From assembly GCA_000433755.1 (NCBI GenBank), contig FR891242.1:1-38074 (forward strand): a stretch of DNA of 38,074 bases. Direction: 5' to 3'. The notes under the pieces are model-generated. The model did no database searches and was not told the DNA's origin. It saw only the letters and a list, made by a program, of their open reading frames with translations. The stretch is from Clostridium sp. CAG:465. Its GTDB lineage: Bacteria; Bacillota; Clostridia; TANB77; CAG-465. This document shows positions 31,856-38,074 of the stretch, piece after piece. The first letter of the stretch is position 1. The number at the start of each line of letters is the position of its first letter. A program made the position numbers and the translations under genes.

Positions 31856-33076
31856 TTATTTTTTAGAATTTATATATTCTATAGCTTTTATAAGTTGAGT
31901 GTCTTTATCTCTTGGAACACTTGAAGATTTTTGATATTCTTCAGGTAATTCTACAGTAATATTTGGTTCAATACCATTTTTATGTATTTCCACTCCACTT
32001 GCAGTATAATATTTTGCAACTGTAATAGATAATGCTCCTTTCCCATCTAATTGTTGTACTTCTTGTACTATACCTTTCCCATAAGTTTTAGTACCTATCA
32101 AAACTCCAGTATTAGAATCTTTTATTGCACTTGCAAGTATTTCTGATGCACTTGCACTTCCAGAATTTACAAGAACTGCTACAGGTATATTAATTTGATT
32201 TTTTCCATCACATTTATATACTCTTTCACTTTCATCTTTATATACTAATTTTACAATATCACATTTTGGAAGCATTTCTTTTAATATTGATACTGTATCT
32301 GATACAAGTCCACCTGGATTATTTCTTACATCAATTACAAGTCCTGTTATATTTTTACTTTTTAATTTCTCATATTCAGTTTTAAATTGTTTATACACAT
32401 TATTATCAAATGACCAGATACGAATATATCCTATATTTCCATCCATTATATCTGATTCAACATTATTAGGAATTATTTCTTCACGTTTAACAGTTTTTTC
32501 AAGTGTATCATTATCTCTCTTTATTATTAGTTTTACCTCAGAACCTGCTTCTCCTTTTAATTTATCTACACACTCATAGAATGATTTTTGGCTTACAACA
32601 GTTCCATCTACACTAAGTATTACATCCCCTATTTTTAAATCTGCATCTAATGCAGGTGCATCTGGCATAATTCCAAGAATTATAATTCCTTCAGATTTAG
32701 TATCATAAGTGATATGAATTCCAAGGCCTCCATATGTTTCTGTTCCACTATTTAGCATTTGGCTATATTCTTCTTCATCCATATATCTTGTATATGGATC
32801 ACCTGTTGCCTCAGCAATACCTGCAACTGCCCCATCAACAAGTTTTTCAGTATCAATATCATCAATATATTTACTTTTTACCATCTTTATTGCATCTTCT
32901 ATTCTTGTCATGTATTTTGATATATCTTCACCATTTGAAGTCTTCGTATTTTTGATTAAAGACACAGCAACAAGCGTCATTGCACCTATTACAATTGCTG
33001 AAAATATAACTATTATTGAAATAATAACAGCCTTATTTATAAACCTTTTTCTTTCATTTTTGTATTCATCATTCAT
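31856..33076 (-). CDS. ctpA: carboxy-terminal processing protease (S41 family)
   Basis: A membrane-anchored serine protease with a PDZ domain that trims exported proteins; in Bacillus CtpB cleaves SpoIVFA during sporulation. The 406-residue product has an N-terminal membrane segment (about 15-42), PDZ domain (about 112-200) and S41 catalytic core with NSGSASASE (Ser307) and TYGKG (Lys334). The start at 33076 has AGAGGG at 8-nt spacing, while the ATG at 33097 has no ribosome site. No C-terminal peptidoglycan-binding domain, unlike some relatives. Confidence 0.93.
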   Translation of the reverse strand: MNDEYKNERKRFINKAVIISIIVIFSAIVIGAMTLVAVSLIKNTKTSNGEDISKYMTRIEDAIKMVKSKYIDDIDTEKLVDGAVAGIAEATGDPYTRYMDEEEYSQMLNSGTETYGGLGIHITYDTKSEGIIILGIMPDAPALDADLKIGDVILSVDGTVVSQKSFYECVDKLKGEAGSEVKLIIKRDNDTLEKTVKREEIIPNNVESDIMDGNIGYIRIWSFDNNVYKQFKTEYEKLKSKNITGLVIDVRNNPGGLVSDTVSILKEMLPKCDIVKLVYKDESERVYKCDGKNQINIPVAVLVNSGSASASEILASAIKDSNTGVLIGTKTYGKGIVQEVQQLDGKGALSITVAKYYTASGVEIHKNGIEPNITVELPEEYQKSSSVPRDKDTQLIKAIEYINSKK

Positions 33077-33101
33077 TTTATCTACCCTCTTTAACATTAT
33101 A

Positions 33102-33130
33102 ATTATATATTAATTATAATGTTTAGTCAA
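33102..33130 (-). promoter_or_regulatory. sigma-A promoter of ctpA
   Basis: Minus strand TTGACT (33130-33125), 17-bp spacer, TATAAT (33107-33102). Confidence 0.6.
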
Positions 33131-33191
33131 TTAAAATATTATCTTTTTTTATTTTTTTACACTTGTTTTTTCAATTTTTTCTTATGTTTAC

Positions 33192-33220
33192 TTGACATAT
33201 GTTCTAAACTATTGTATAAT
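33192..33220 (+). promoter_or_regulatory. sigma-A promoter of rpsU
   Basis: TTGACA (33192-33197), 17-bp spacer, TATAAT (33215-33220): full consensus in both boxes. Confidence 0.9.
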
Positions 33221-33286
33221 TTAATAGTAAATTTTTAGGATATAAAACATTTGTGTTAATTATCCAATCGGAGGGAGGGAAACAAT

Positions 33287-33460
33287 ATGCCAGGAATAAA
33301 AGTTAAAGATAATGAAAGTTTAGACAATGCATTAGCAAGATTTAAAAAACAATGTGCAAAATATGGTGTCCTTGCCGAAATACGTAAAAGAGAACATTAC
33401 GAAAAACCTAGTGTTAAAAGAAAAAAGAAATCAGAGGCTGCCAGAAAAAGAAAACATTAA
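33287..33460 (+). CDS. rpsU: 30S ribosomal protein S21
   Basis: Small basic ribosomal protein, 57 residues: begins MPGIKVKDNESLDNALARFK and has REHYEKPSVKRKKKSEAARK near the end, the standard S21 pattern. It helps start translation by aiding 16S rRNA-mRNA pairing. The ATG follows GGAGGGA. It is a one-gene unit with a consensus promoter and strong terminator; yqeY, the usual neighbour, is not here. Confidence 0.98.
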   Translation: MPGIKVKDNESLDNALARFKKQCAKYGVLAEIRKREHYEKPSVKRKKKSEAARKRKH

Positions 33461-33492
33461 AATATAACAGAGTTATATTTTACAAATATATT

Positions 33493-33525
33493 AAGGTCAT
33501 ATGTATAATGCATATGACCTTTTTA
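33493..33525 (+). terminator. terminator of rpsU
   Basis: An 11-bp perfect stem (33493-33503 with 33511-33521) followed by T. Confidence 0.85.
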
Positions 33526-33554
33526 TTGACTTTTTATGTAATCAGTTGTATAAT
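33526..33554 (+). promoter_or_regulatory. sigma-A promoter of the Thr-rich membrane protein gene
   Basis: TTGACT (33526-33531), 17-bp spacer, TATAAT (33549-33554). It begins right at the rpsU terminator. Confidence 0.7.
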
Positions 33555-33608
33555 ATTCCTATAGAAAATTTTATATACAAATATATTACTATTAATTTGG
33601 AGGAAATC

Positions 33609-34418
33609 ATGAATAAAAGACCTGACAAAGCTGATACGCAAGAAATAAAATTACCAAAATCCAATAGTGATTACGGAGATAATTTTAATGGAGAAGAATT
33701 CTGTACAAAAAACACGCGGAAAAATGATAAAAAAAATACATCTTATAAAATACCATTTTATGAAAAAATAACAAAAAATCAACTTGCTATTATATCTTCT
33801 TGTATTTTAGTTGTTATTATTGTAATTGGTATTGTGGTAGTATCCCTTTCCTCACAAAAAGTAGAAAAAAAAGATGAAACAACAACTTCTTCATCAATAT
33901 CTACAATTAAGGAAGAAAAAAAATATACAAATCCTATTACCAATGAACATTACAACAAGGATACTCAAACTAAATATACTTACATCGAAGAAGAAAATAC
34001 AACTCAAGCGCCTTCTACTGAAATTGTCACAACTATACAACCAACAACACAAGTTGCAGAAACAAACAAACAAATTGAAACAACAGTTTCTCCTACTGTA
34101 TCGTTTGAAACAGAAACAGAAACAGAAACAGCAACATACATGGAAAAAATATTATCTGTAGATGATATTTCTGTTATTAAAACAGATGATAATTTATTTA
34201 TCTGTACAGCCAACGGTACATTTGATGGATATTCCGATGAAGAATTGCTAAACCTTGTTTCTATATCCTCCACATCTGGAACACCAATTATATCATCACC
34301 TAGCCTAAATGGTTCAACATTTTCTTTTTATATAGGCTTAAGCGATGAATGTGATGGTGAATTATGCATTCATTTTGGAAACTATGACTATTATCAGCCA
34401 ATAAGCTCAATGAGTTAA
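33609..34418 (+). CDS. single-pass membrane protein with Thr-rich stalk
   Basis: A 269-residue protein I cannot assign. Residues 1 to about 55 are a charged cytosolic part, about 57-80 one membrane helix, and about 85-180 a low-complexity Thr/Ser/Glu stalk that includes ETETETET. The last 80-odd residues form a compact possible domain (ICTANGTFDGYSDEELLNLV...ELCIHFGNYDYYQPI) containing several Ser/Thr/Gly-rich strands. Such layouts are common in Clostridia surface proteins. The ATG at 33609 has GGAGG; the upstream in-frame ATG at 33501 lies in the rpsU terminator. Function unknown. Confidence 0.8.
   Translation: MNKRPDKADTQEIKLPKSNSDYGDNFNGEEFCTKNTRKNDKKNTSYKIPFYEKITKNQLAIISSCILVVIIVIGIVVVSLSSQKVEKKDETTTSSSISTIKEEKKYTNPITNEHYNKDTQTKYTYIEEENTTQAPSTEIVTTIQPTTQVAETNKQIETTVSPTVSFETETETETATYMEKILSVDDISVIKTDDNLFICTANGTFDGYSDEELLNLVSISSTSGTPIISSPSLNGSTFSFYIGLSDECDGELCIHFGNYDYYQPISSMS
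34107..34130 (+). repeat. four tandem copies of the hexamer GAAACA
   Basis: Perfect 6-bp repeat encoding Glu-Thr pairs in the stalk of the membrane protein. Because six is a multiple of three, copy change would alter stalk length without frameshift. Confidence 0.8.
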
Positions 34419-34421
34419 TTT

Positions 34422-34454
34422 AAATGCTCTCTTTAAAATAGAGAGCATTTTTTA
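34422..34454. terminator. terminator between the membrane protein gene and rluB
   Basis: An 11-bp stem (34422-34432 with 34440-34450) with six T on the plus side, starting just past the plus-strand stop and just before the rluB stop; may serve both. Confidence 0.8.
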
Positions 34455-35147
34455 TTAATTACTATTTTTAATTATATTTTTATCAAAATATTTATAACTA
34501 CCTAATTTTAAATTTCCAAGATTTAAATTTCCAATTTTTGTCCTTTTTAAATTAATAACATTAAGTCCTACGGCATTACACATTTTTCTAACTTGTCTAT
34601 TCTTTCCTTCAGATATTACGATTTCGAGTTCATTTTTATCAAGTATTTTTCTTACTTTTGCAGGTTTAGTTACATACCCTCCTATATCTACGCCTCTTTT
34701 TAACATTTCTATTTTCTCATTTGTTATATTTCCACTAACTTTTGCAATATATGTTTTTTCAATTTTATTTTTAGGATGCATCATTTCGTTAGCAAAATTT
34801 CCATCATTTGTAAGTAGTAAAAGACCCTCCGTATACATATCTAATCTTCCTATTGGATATACACGTAAATTTGTATTAATCAAATCTAATACACTTTTTC
34901 TCCCAAATTGCTCCTTGCTTGTTGTAACATATCCTTTAGGTTTATTTAACATTATATATACAAGCTTATCTTCCTTTTTTATTATTTTATTATCAACTGC
35001 TATAGTATCAGATATTTCATCAATTTTAACTCCAAGATCTGTAATAACCTCTCCATTTACACTTACTTTTCCACTTTGAATAAGAGTATCAGCACTTCTT
35101 CTTGAACATACTCCACACTCAGAAATATACTTATTTAACCTAATCAT
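34455..35147 (-). CDS. rluB: 23S rRNA pseudouridine synthase (RluB/RsuA family)
   Basis: Converts specific uridines in large-subunit rRNA to pseudouridine. The 230-residue product has an S4 RNA-binding domain (1 to about 50, RLNKYISECGVCSRRSAD) then the catalytic domain with GRLDMYTEGLLLLTNDG (Asp103) and the late GKNRQVRKMC motif. The ATG at 35147 has an AGGAAG ribosome site and gives the family start. Usual partner scpB is missing upstream. It is the last gene in an hslO-rluD-rluB run. Confidence 0.92.
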   Translation of the reverse strand: MIRLNKYISECGVCSRRSADTLIQSGKVSVNGEVITDLGVKIDEISDTIAVDNKIIKKEDKLVYIMLNKPKGYVTTSKEQFGRKSVLDLINTNLRVYPIGRLDMYTEGLLLLTNDGNFANEMMHPKNKIEKTYIAKVSGNITNEKIEMLKRGVDIGGYVTKPAKVRKILDKNELEIVISEGKNRQVRKMCNAVGLNVINLKRTKIGNLNLGNLKLGSYKYFDKNIIKNSN

Positions 35148-35223
35148 TATCCACTTCCTATCACAAAGCATTATGATATTTCATATATTATATTATCATA
35201 AGCTTATGTTTATATATTATATA

Positions 35224-35250
35224 AATGCTAGCATATTATTGGCTAGCATT
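35224..35250 (-). terminator. hairpin at the end of rluD
   Basis: A 9-bp perfect stem (35224-35232 with 35242-35250) spanning the rluD stop codon. The minus-side T tail is short, so it may be only a partial stop or mRNA stabiliser. Confidence 0.5.
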
Positions 35251-36165
35251 TTCTTTTTTTTCTAACTTATCAATAATATTTAAAAATTCATTTGGTAAAT
35301 TACTTTGAAATTCAACATATTTACCTGTTATAGGGTGATTAAAGCCTAAAGTTTTTGCATGTAACATTTGTCCTGTAACTTTAAATTTACCATCCTTTTT
35401 TCCATACACTTCATCTCCAACTAATGGATGATTTATATATGACATATGCACACGTATTTGGTGAGTTCTACCTGTTTCTAAAGTTGCTTTTACAAGAGTT
35501 ACGTTTGAAGCATAAAATCTTTTTAAGACCTCAATATGCGTAACAGCTCTCCTACTATTTTTATTCGTTACTGCCATCTTTTTTCTATCTTTTATACTTC
35601 TTCCTATAGGAAGATCAATTGTAAAATTATCTTCTTTAACTATCCCTTTAACTAATGCAATATATTCTCTTTTTATATCATGTTCTTTAAATACATCAGA
35701 TAGTTTTTTATGTGCTTTATCATTTTTAGCAACAACTAAAATTCCTGAAGTGTCTTTATCTATTCTATGTACAATTCCAGGCCTTATTTTTCCATTTATC
35801 CCTGAAAGCTTTCCTTCATGAGAATACATTAAAGCATTTACAAGTGTACCCTCGTAATTTCCATTTGCAGGATGGACAACCATCCCCTTAGGTTTATTTA
35901 CAATTATAATATCATTGTCTTCAAATAATATATCTAAAGGAATATCTTGGGCCTTTACATCTAGTGGTATATCATCTTTTAAAATAACTTTTACAACATC
36001 TTTTTCCTTTAGGCTATAGCCTGATTTTTCTATCTTGCCATTTACTGTTATATTTCCATCTTCTATTAACTTTTTAATATAGCTCCTAGTTATTTTTAAA
36101 TTTTGCTCCAGAATAAATTTATCTAGTCTTTTTTTAACATTACTTTTATCTATAATATATTCCAT
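35236..36165 (-). CDS. rluD: 23S rRNA pseudouridine synthase (RluD family)
   Basis: A 309-residue pseudouridine synthase with an N-terminal S4 domain (about 10-60) and catalytic core carrying HRIDKDTSGILVVAKN (Asp136) and the family's ETGRTHQIRVHM motif. RluA/RluC/RluD substrate choice cannot be read with certainty; the S4 domain and length favour RluD. ATG follows TAGGT, 8 nt after hslO. Confidence 0.92.
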   Translation of the reverse strand: MEYIIDKSNVKKRLDKFILEQNLKITRSYIKKLIEDGNITVNGKIEKSGYSLKEKDVVKVILKDDIPLDVKAQDIPLDILFEDNDIIIVNKPKGMVVHPANGNYEGTLVNALMYSHEGKLSGINGKIRPGIVHRIDKDTSGILVVAKNDKAHKKLSDVFKEHDIKREYIALVKGIVKEDNFTIDLPIGRSIKDRKKMAVTNKNSRRAVTHIEVLKRFYASNVTLVKATLETGRTHQIRVHMSYINHPLVGDEVYGKKDGKFKVTGQMLHAKTLGFNHPITGKYVEFQSNLPNEFLNIIDKLEKKENASQ

Positions 36166-36173
36166 ATTTTTAC

Positions 36174-37052
36174 CTATCTATTAAATATCTTTTTTATATC
36201 TTCCTCGTTAAATTGATATTTTTTATTACAGAAATTGCATTTTACTTCTATAATACCGTTATTATCTTTTAGAGCATCAATTGCTTCATCATATCCCATA
36301 GAAATAATCGCATTTTTTATTCTAATATCATTGCAATCACATAAAAGTTTAGGTGTGTTAGTATAAACTTCTTCTACCTTTTCATCTGCTGTTATAATTT
36401 TTGCAACATCCAACATATTTTCTAAATCCATCATCATAGATGTTACACTTTTTATACCAGTATTTGCATTTTCAAGAATATCTATAACTTTATCGTCTGT
36501 ATCTGGTAAAGGTTGTATAAAATATCCGCCGGCCTTTAAAACATTTCCATCTTTATCTAAGTTTACTCCTAAAGACACAATAGATGGTGTTTGTTCAGAT
36601 TTTAAATAATAATACGCAAAATCCTCTGCAATTTCTGATGAAACTAAATTACACTTTCCAATATATGGTTCTTTTAACCCTATATCTTTTATAACTGTTA
36701 AAATTCCTTTTCCAATTGCTCCAGCTACGTTATATTTACCATTTACATTTTTTAATTCAATTTCAGGATTACTTACATATCCTTTTATCTCTAAATTTCC
36801 ATTTCCGCATGTAATTATATTTGAAATTGGCCCATCACCTGAAATCTGTATACTTAATCTATCATCTTTTTCATCTAACATTGAAGACATGATTGTAGTC
36901 ATAGCAAGTGTTCTTCCAAGAGCGACAGTTGTAGTATTAGATAAATTATGAATTTCTCTTGATTTCTTTACCATTTCTGTCACATTGCAAATAACTACTC
37001 TAACACTATTTTCATGTGCTAAATATTTTTTACATATATCTTTATTTTCCAT
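36174..37052 (-). CDS. hslO: 33 kDa redox-regulated chaperonin Hsp33
   Basis: Holdase chaperone switched on by oxidative unfolding. The 292-residue product has four zinc-binding cysteines at the C-terminus: CDC (Cys238, Cys240), 31 residues, CNFC (Cys272, Cys275), the redox switch. N-terminal core has motifs such as ALGRTLAMTTIM and ISGDGPI. ATG has AAGGAG. Its promoter overlaps the spoIIAB terminator hairpin. Confidence 0.96.
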   Translation of the reverse strand: MENKDICKKYLAHENSVRVVICNVTEMVKKSREIHNLSNTTTVALGRTLAMTTIMSSMLDEKDDRLSIQISGDGPISNIITCGNGNLEIKGYVSNPEIELKNVNGKYNVAGAIGKGILTVIKDIGLKEPYIGKCNLVSSEIAEDFAYYYLKSEQTPSIVSLGVNLDKDGNVLKAGGYFIQPLPDTDDKVIDILENANTGIKSVTSMMMDLENMLDVAKIITADEKVEEVYTNTPKLLCDCNDIRIKNAIISMGYDEAIDALKDNNGIIEVKCNFCNKKYQFNEEDIKKIFNR

Positions 37053-37064
37053 TTTTTTCTCCTT

Positions 37065-37102
37065 AAAAAATACAAGTATATTATATCAAAATATACTTGT
37101 AT
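37065..37102 (-). terminator. terminator of spoIIAA-spoIIAB
   Basis: A 12-bp perfect stem (37070-37081 with 37091-37102) followed by six T on the minus strand. It also contains the hslO -10 box. Confidence 0.75.
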
Positions 37103-37108
37103 CTTCAA
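37080..37108 (-). promoter_or_regulatory. sigma-A promoter of hslO, overlapping the terminator
   Basis: Minus strand TTGAAG (37108-37103), 17-bp spacer, TATAAT (37085-37080). The -10 and spacer lie within the hairpin arms and loop. Confidence 0.55.
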
Positions 37109-37152
37109 CTTTTATTTATATTTTATAACAAAATATTATACCTTTTTTATTT

Positions 37153-37617
37153 TTATACTACTTTGGATTTTTTCTTTTTTATTCTTCTTGTAAGAGTAAC
37201 TTTAGTTCCCTCATTTTTACTTGAATCTATTAATACCTCATCCATAAATGTTTCCATTATAGTAAAGCCCATGCCTGCATGTTCTAATTCTGGCTTTGAT
37301 GTATATGTAGGAAGCATGGCAGTTTCTATATCCTCAATTCCCACTCCTTTATCTTCAATTTCTATTTTTATAACATCATCATTATCAGAATAAATATATG
37401 CTTTTACAATCACACTTTTATTTTCTAAATCATCTACTTCATCATATCCATGTTCTATTGAATTAGTAACAGCTTCAGATATAGCAGTCTTTATATCCAT
37501 TAATTCATCTATAGTTATATCTAGCGTAGAAATAAAGCTAGAAATTGCTACTCTAACTATTGCAACATTTTCAAGCACTGCTTTTATTTCTATTTTCATT
37601 CTATTTATTTCTTCCAT
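37153..37617 (-). CDS. spoIIAB: anti-sigma F factor SpoIIAB
   Basis: Kinase that holds sigma F inactive and phosphorylates SpoIIAA. A 154-residue GHKL-type ATPase with N-box EAVTNSIEHGYDE, G1 EIEDKGVGIED and G2 HAGMGFTIME motifs. Start overlaps the spoIIAA stop (TAATG); GAGGTG is the ribosome site. In most spore-formers the next gene is sigF (spoIIAC), but here the gene is followed by a terminator and hslO. Confidence 0.96.
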   Translation of the reverse strand: MEEINRMKIEIKAVLENVAIVRVAISSFISTLDITIDELMDIKTAISEAVTNSIEHGYDEVDDLENKSVIVKAYIYSDNDDVIKIEIEDKGVGIEDIETAMLPTYTSKPELEHAGMGFTIMETFMDEVLIDSSKNEGTKVTLTRRIKKKKSKVV

Positions 37618-37922
37618 TAATCACACCTCACAAGAATTTTATCTGAAACTTTTGATAATTCTAGTATTCTTTTTATACTATGTGTTGGATTTAATACTAT
37701 CATTTTAGAGTCCATAAATTTTATTAAATTATATCTTCCAATTAAAAGTCCTATTCCACTACTATCCATAAATTTAACATCACTTAAGTCTATTATAAAT
37801 TCACGTGGTTGATATCTCATTATATATCCATCTATCACCGTTCTTAGTGTTTTACACGCCTTCATATCAAGTTCCTCATCCAAATCTATTTTTAAACTTC
37901 CATCATTATAATTATACCTCAT
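37617..37922 (-). CDS. spoIIAA: anti-anti-sigma factor SpoIIAA
   Basis: STAS-domain switch protein that frees sigma F by binding SpoIIAB. The 101-residue product has the phosphorylation motif FMDSSGIGLLIGRY with the phosphorylated Ser54 (equal to Ser58 of Bacillus). The ATG at 37922 has GAGGTG at good spacing; an upstream in-frame GTG at 37931 overlaps that site. An extended -10 (TGATATACT) lies upstream near the start. Confidence 0.95.
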   Translation of the reverse strand: MRYNYNDGSLKIDLDEELDMKACKTLRTVIDGYIMRYQPREFIIDLSDVKFMDSSGIGLLIGRYNLIKFMDSKMIVLNPTHSIKRILELSKVSDKILVRCD

Positions 37923-37985
37923 TTGTACCACCTCACCAAGAGTATATCATATTAAATTAGAAAAAAATGTTGAAATTTATGAAAA

Positions 37986-38022
37986 CAAAAAAAATATCCC
38001 ACAAAATTAATTGTGGGATATT
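37986..38022 (-). terminator. terminator of an edge gene
   Basis: A 12-bp perfect stem (37993-38004 with 38011-38022) followed on the minus strand by six T. It ends a unit whose gene lies mostly beyond the right edge. Confidence 0.85.
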
Positions 38023-38050
38023 ATATATACAGAATAACTGAAGGGGAGAG

Positions 38051-38074
38051 TTATTCTGCCTGATTATCGGCAGT
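38051..38074 (-). CDS. possible 3' end of a gene cut by the window edge
   Basis: The last bases read on the minus strand as TADNQAE then TAA, 28 nt before the terminator. Too short to identify; the base composition is less AT-rich than the surroundings. It could also be non-coding, since the last 45 bases also form short hairpins (38030-38039 with 38049-38058). Confidence 0.35.
   Translation of the reverse strand, partial: TADNQAE

Noticed and set aside
33874..34161. Alternative Lys/Leu/Gln-rich frame inside the Thr-rich membrane protein
   Set aside because: Produced by a repeat-rich sequence read out of frame; no ribosome site.
1..38074. tRNA genes, CRISPR arrays or insertion sequences
   Set aside because: Reading both strands I found no cloverleaf with a T-loop motif, no spaced direct repeats and no transposase-like product.

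Overview
This window is a very AT-rich stretch of a spore-forming, low-GC Gram-positive chromosome, most likely an anaerobic member of the Clostridia. The main evidence is the sporulation content: spoIIAA/spoIIAB, spoIIP, spoVAC-spoVAD-spoVAE, yunB, a sipL-type LysM protein (SipL is typical of Clostridia), CotF-like coat proteins and a Spo0E-like peptide. Bacillus/Clostridium-style control sites support this: a CIRCE element, a CGAAC-type LexA box and an L13 leader. Most genes are housekeeping and lie on the minus strand. No tRNA, rRNA, CRISPR array, insertion sequence or clear prophage is visible.

Layout. 1-6.3 kb (minus): topA, spoIIP, a DivIVA-like gene, mnmA and its likely sulfur donor, a cysteine desulfurase. 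6.4-9.7 kb (plus): spoVAC-D-E, a class B sortase and two small CotF-like coat proteins. 9.8-10.8 kb (minus): mini-RNase III and an unknown charged protein. 10.9-11.65 kb (plus): two related small membrane proteins, the second with a histone-like Lys/Thr/Ala tail. 11.7-13.7 kb (minus): groES-groEL under CIRCE control. 13.8-15.8 kb (minus): a single-gene unit encoding an unusual Clp-type AAA+ / FtsH-type zinc protease chimera. 15.9-19.06 kb (minus): an SOS-controlled recA-recX-deoD-scpA operon. 19.1-20.7 kb: an HD plus degenerate EAL protein. 20.8-21.8 kb (plus): rplM-rpsI behind an L13 leader. 21.9-23.3 kb: a small accessory patch with a Spo0E-like peptide gene lacking a standard start codon, a two-domain PemK/MazF-like protein and two candidate small transcripts. 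23.3-26.9 kb (minus): csoR-copA-tcdA, with a copper chaperone domain fused to the end of CopA. 26.9-29.2 kb: sipL-yunB. 29.4-31.3 kb: a YdbS/YdbT-like membrane PH-domain pair. 31.4-33.1 kb: veg and a CtpA protease. 33.2-34.45 kb (plus): rpsU and a Thr-rich single-pass membrane protein. 34.45-37.05 kb (minus): hslO-rluD-rluB. 37.15-37.93 kb: spoIIAA-spoIIAB without an adjacent sigF. The right edge cuts what may be the last codons of another minus-strand gene.

How the genes work together. Several genes serve sporulation: SpoIIAA/AB control sigma F, SpoIIP drives engulfment, SipL and YunB serve coat and spore maturation, and SpoVA moves dipicolinic acid. Protein quality control is well represented by GroESL, Hsp33, CtpA and the Clp/FtsH chimera. 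The standout is the chimera at 13779-15803. It joins two Clp-N-like repeats and a ClpA/B/C D1-type ATPase to a complete M41 zinc peptidase, with no membrane segment. It would therefore be a soluble one-chain protease that needs neither ClpP nor a membrane anchor. It has its own strong promoter, an operator-like inverted repeat in its leader, a terminator, and codon use that differs from the flanking recA-operon genes.
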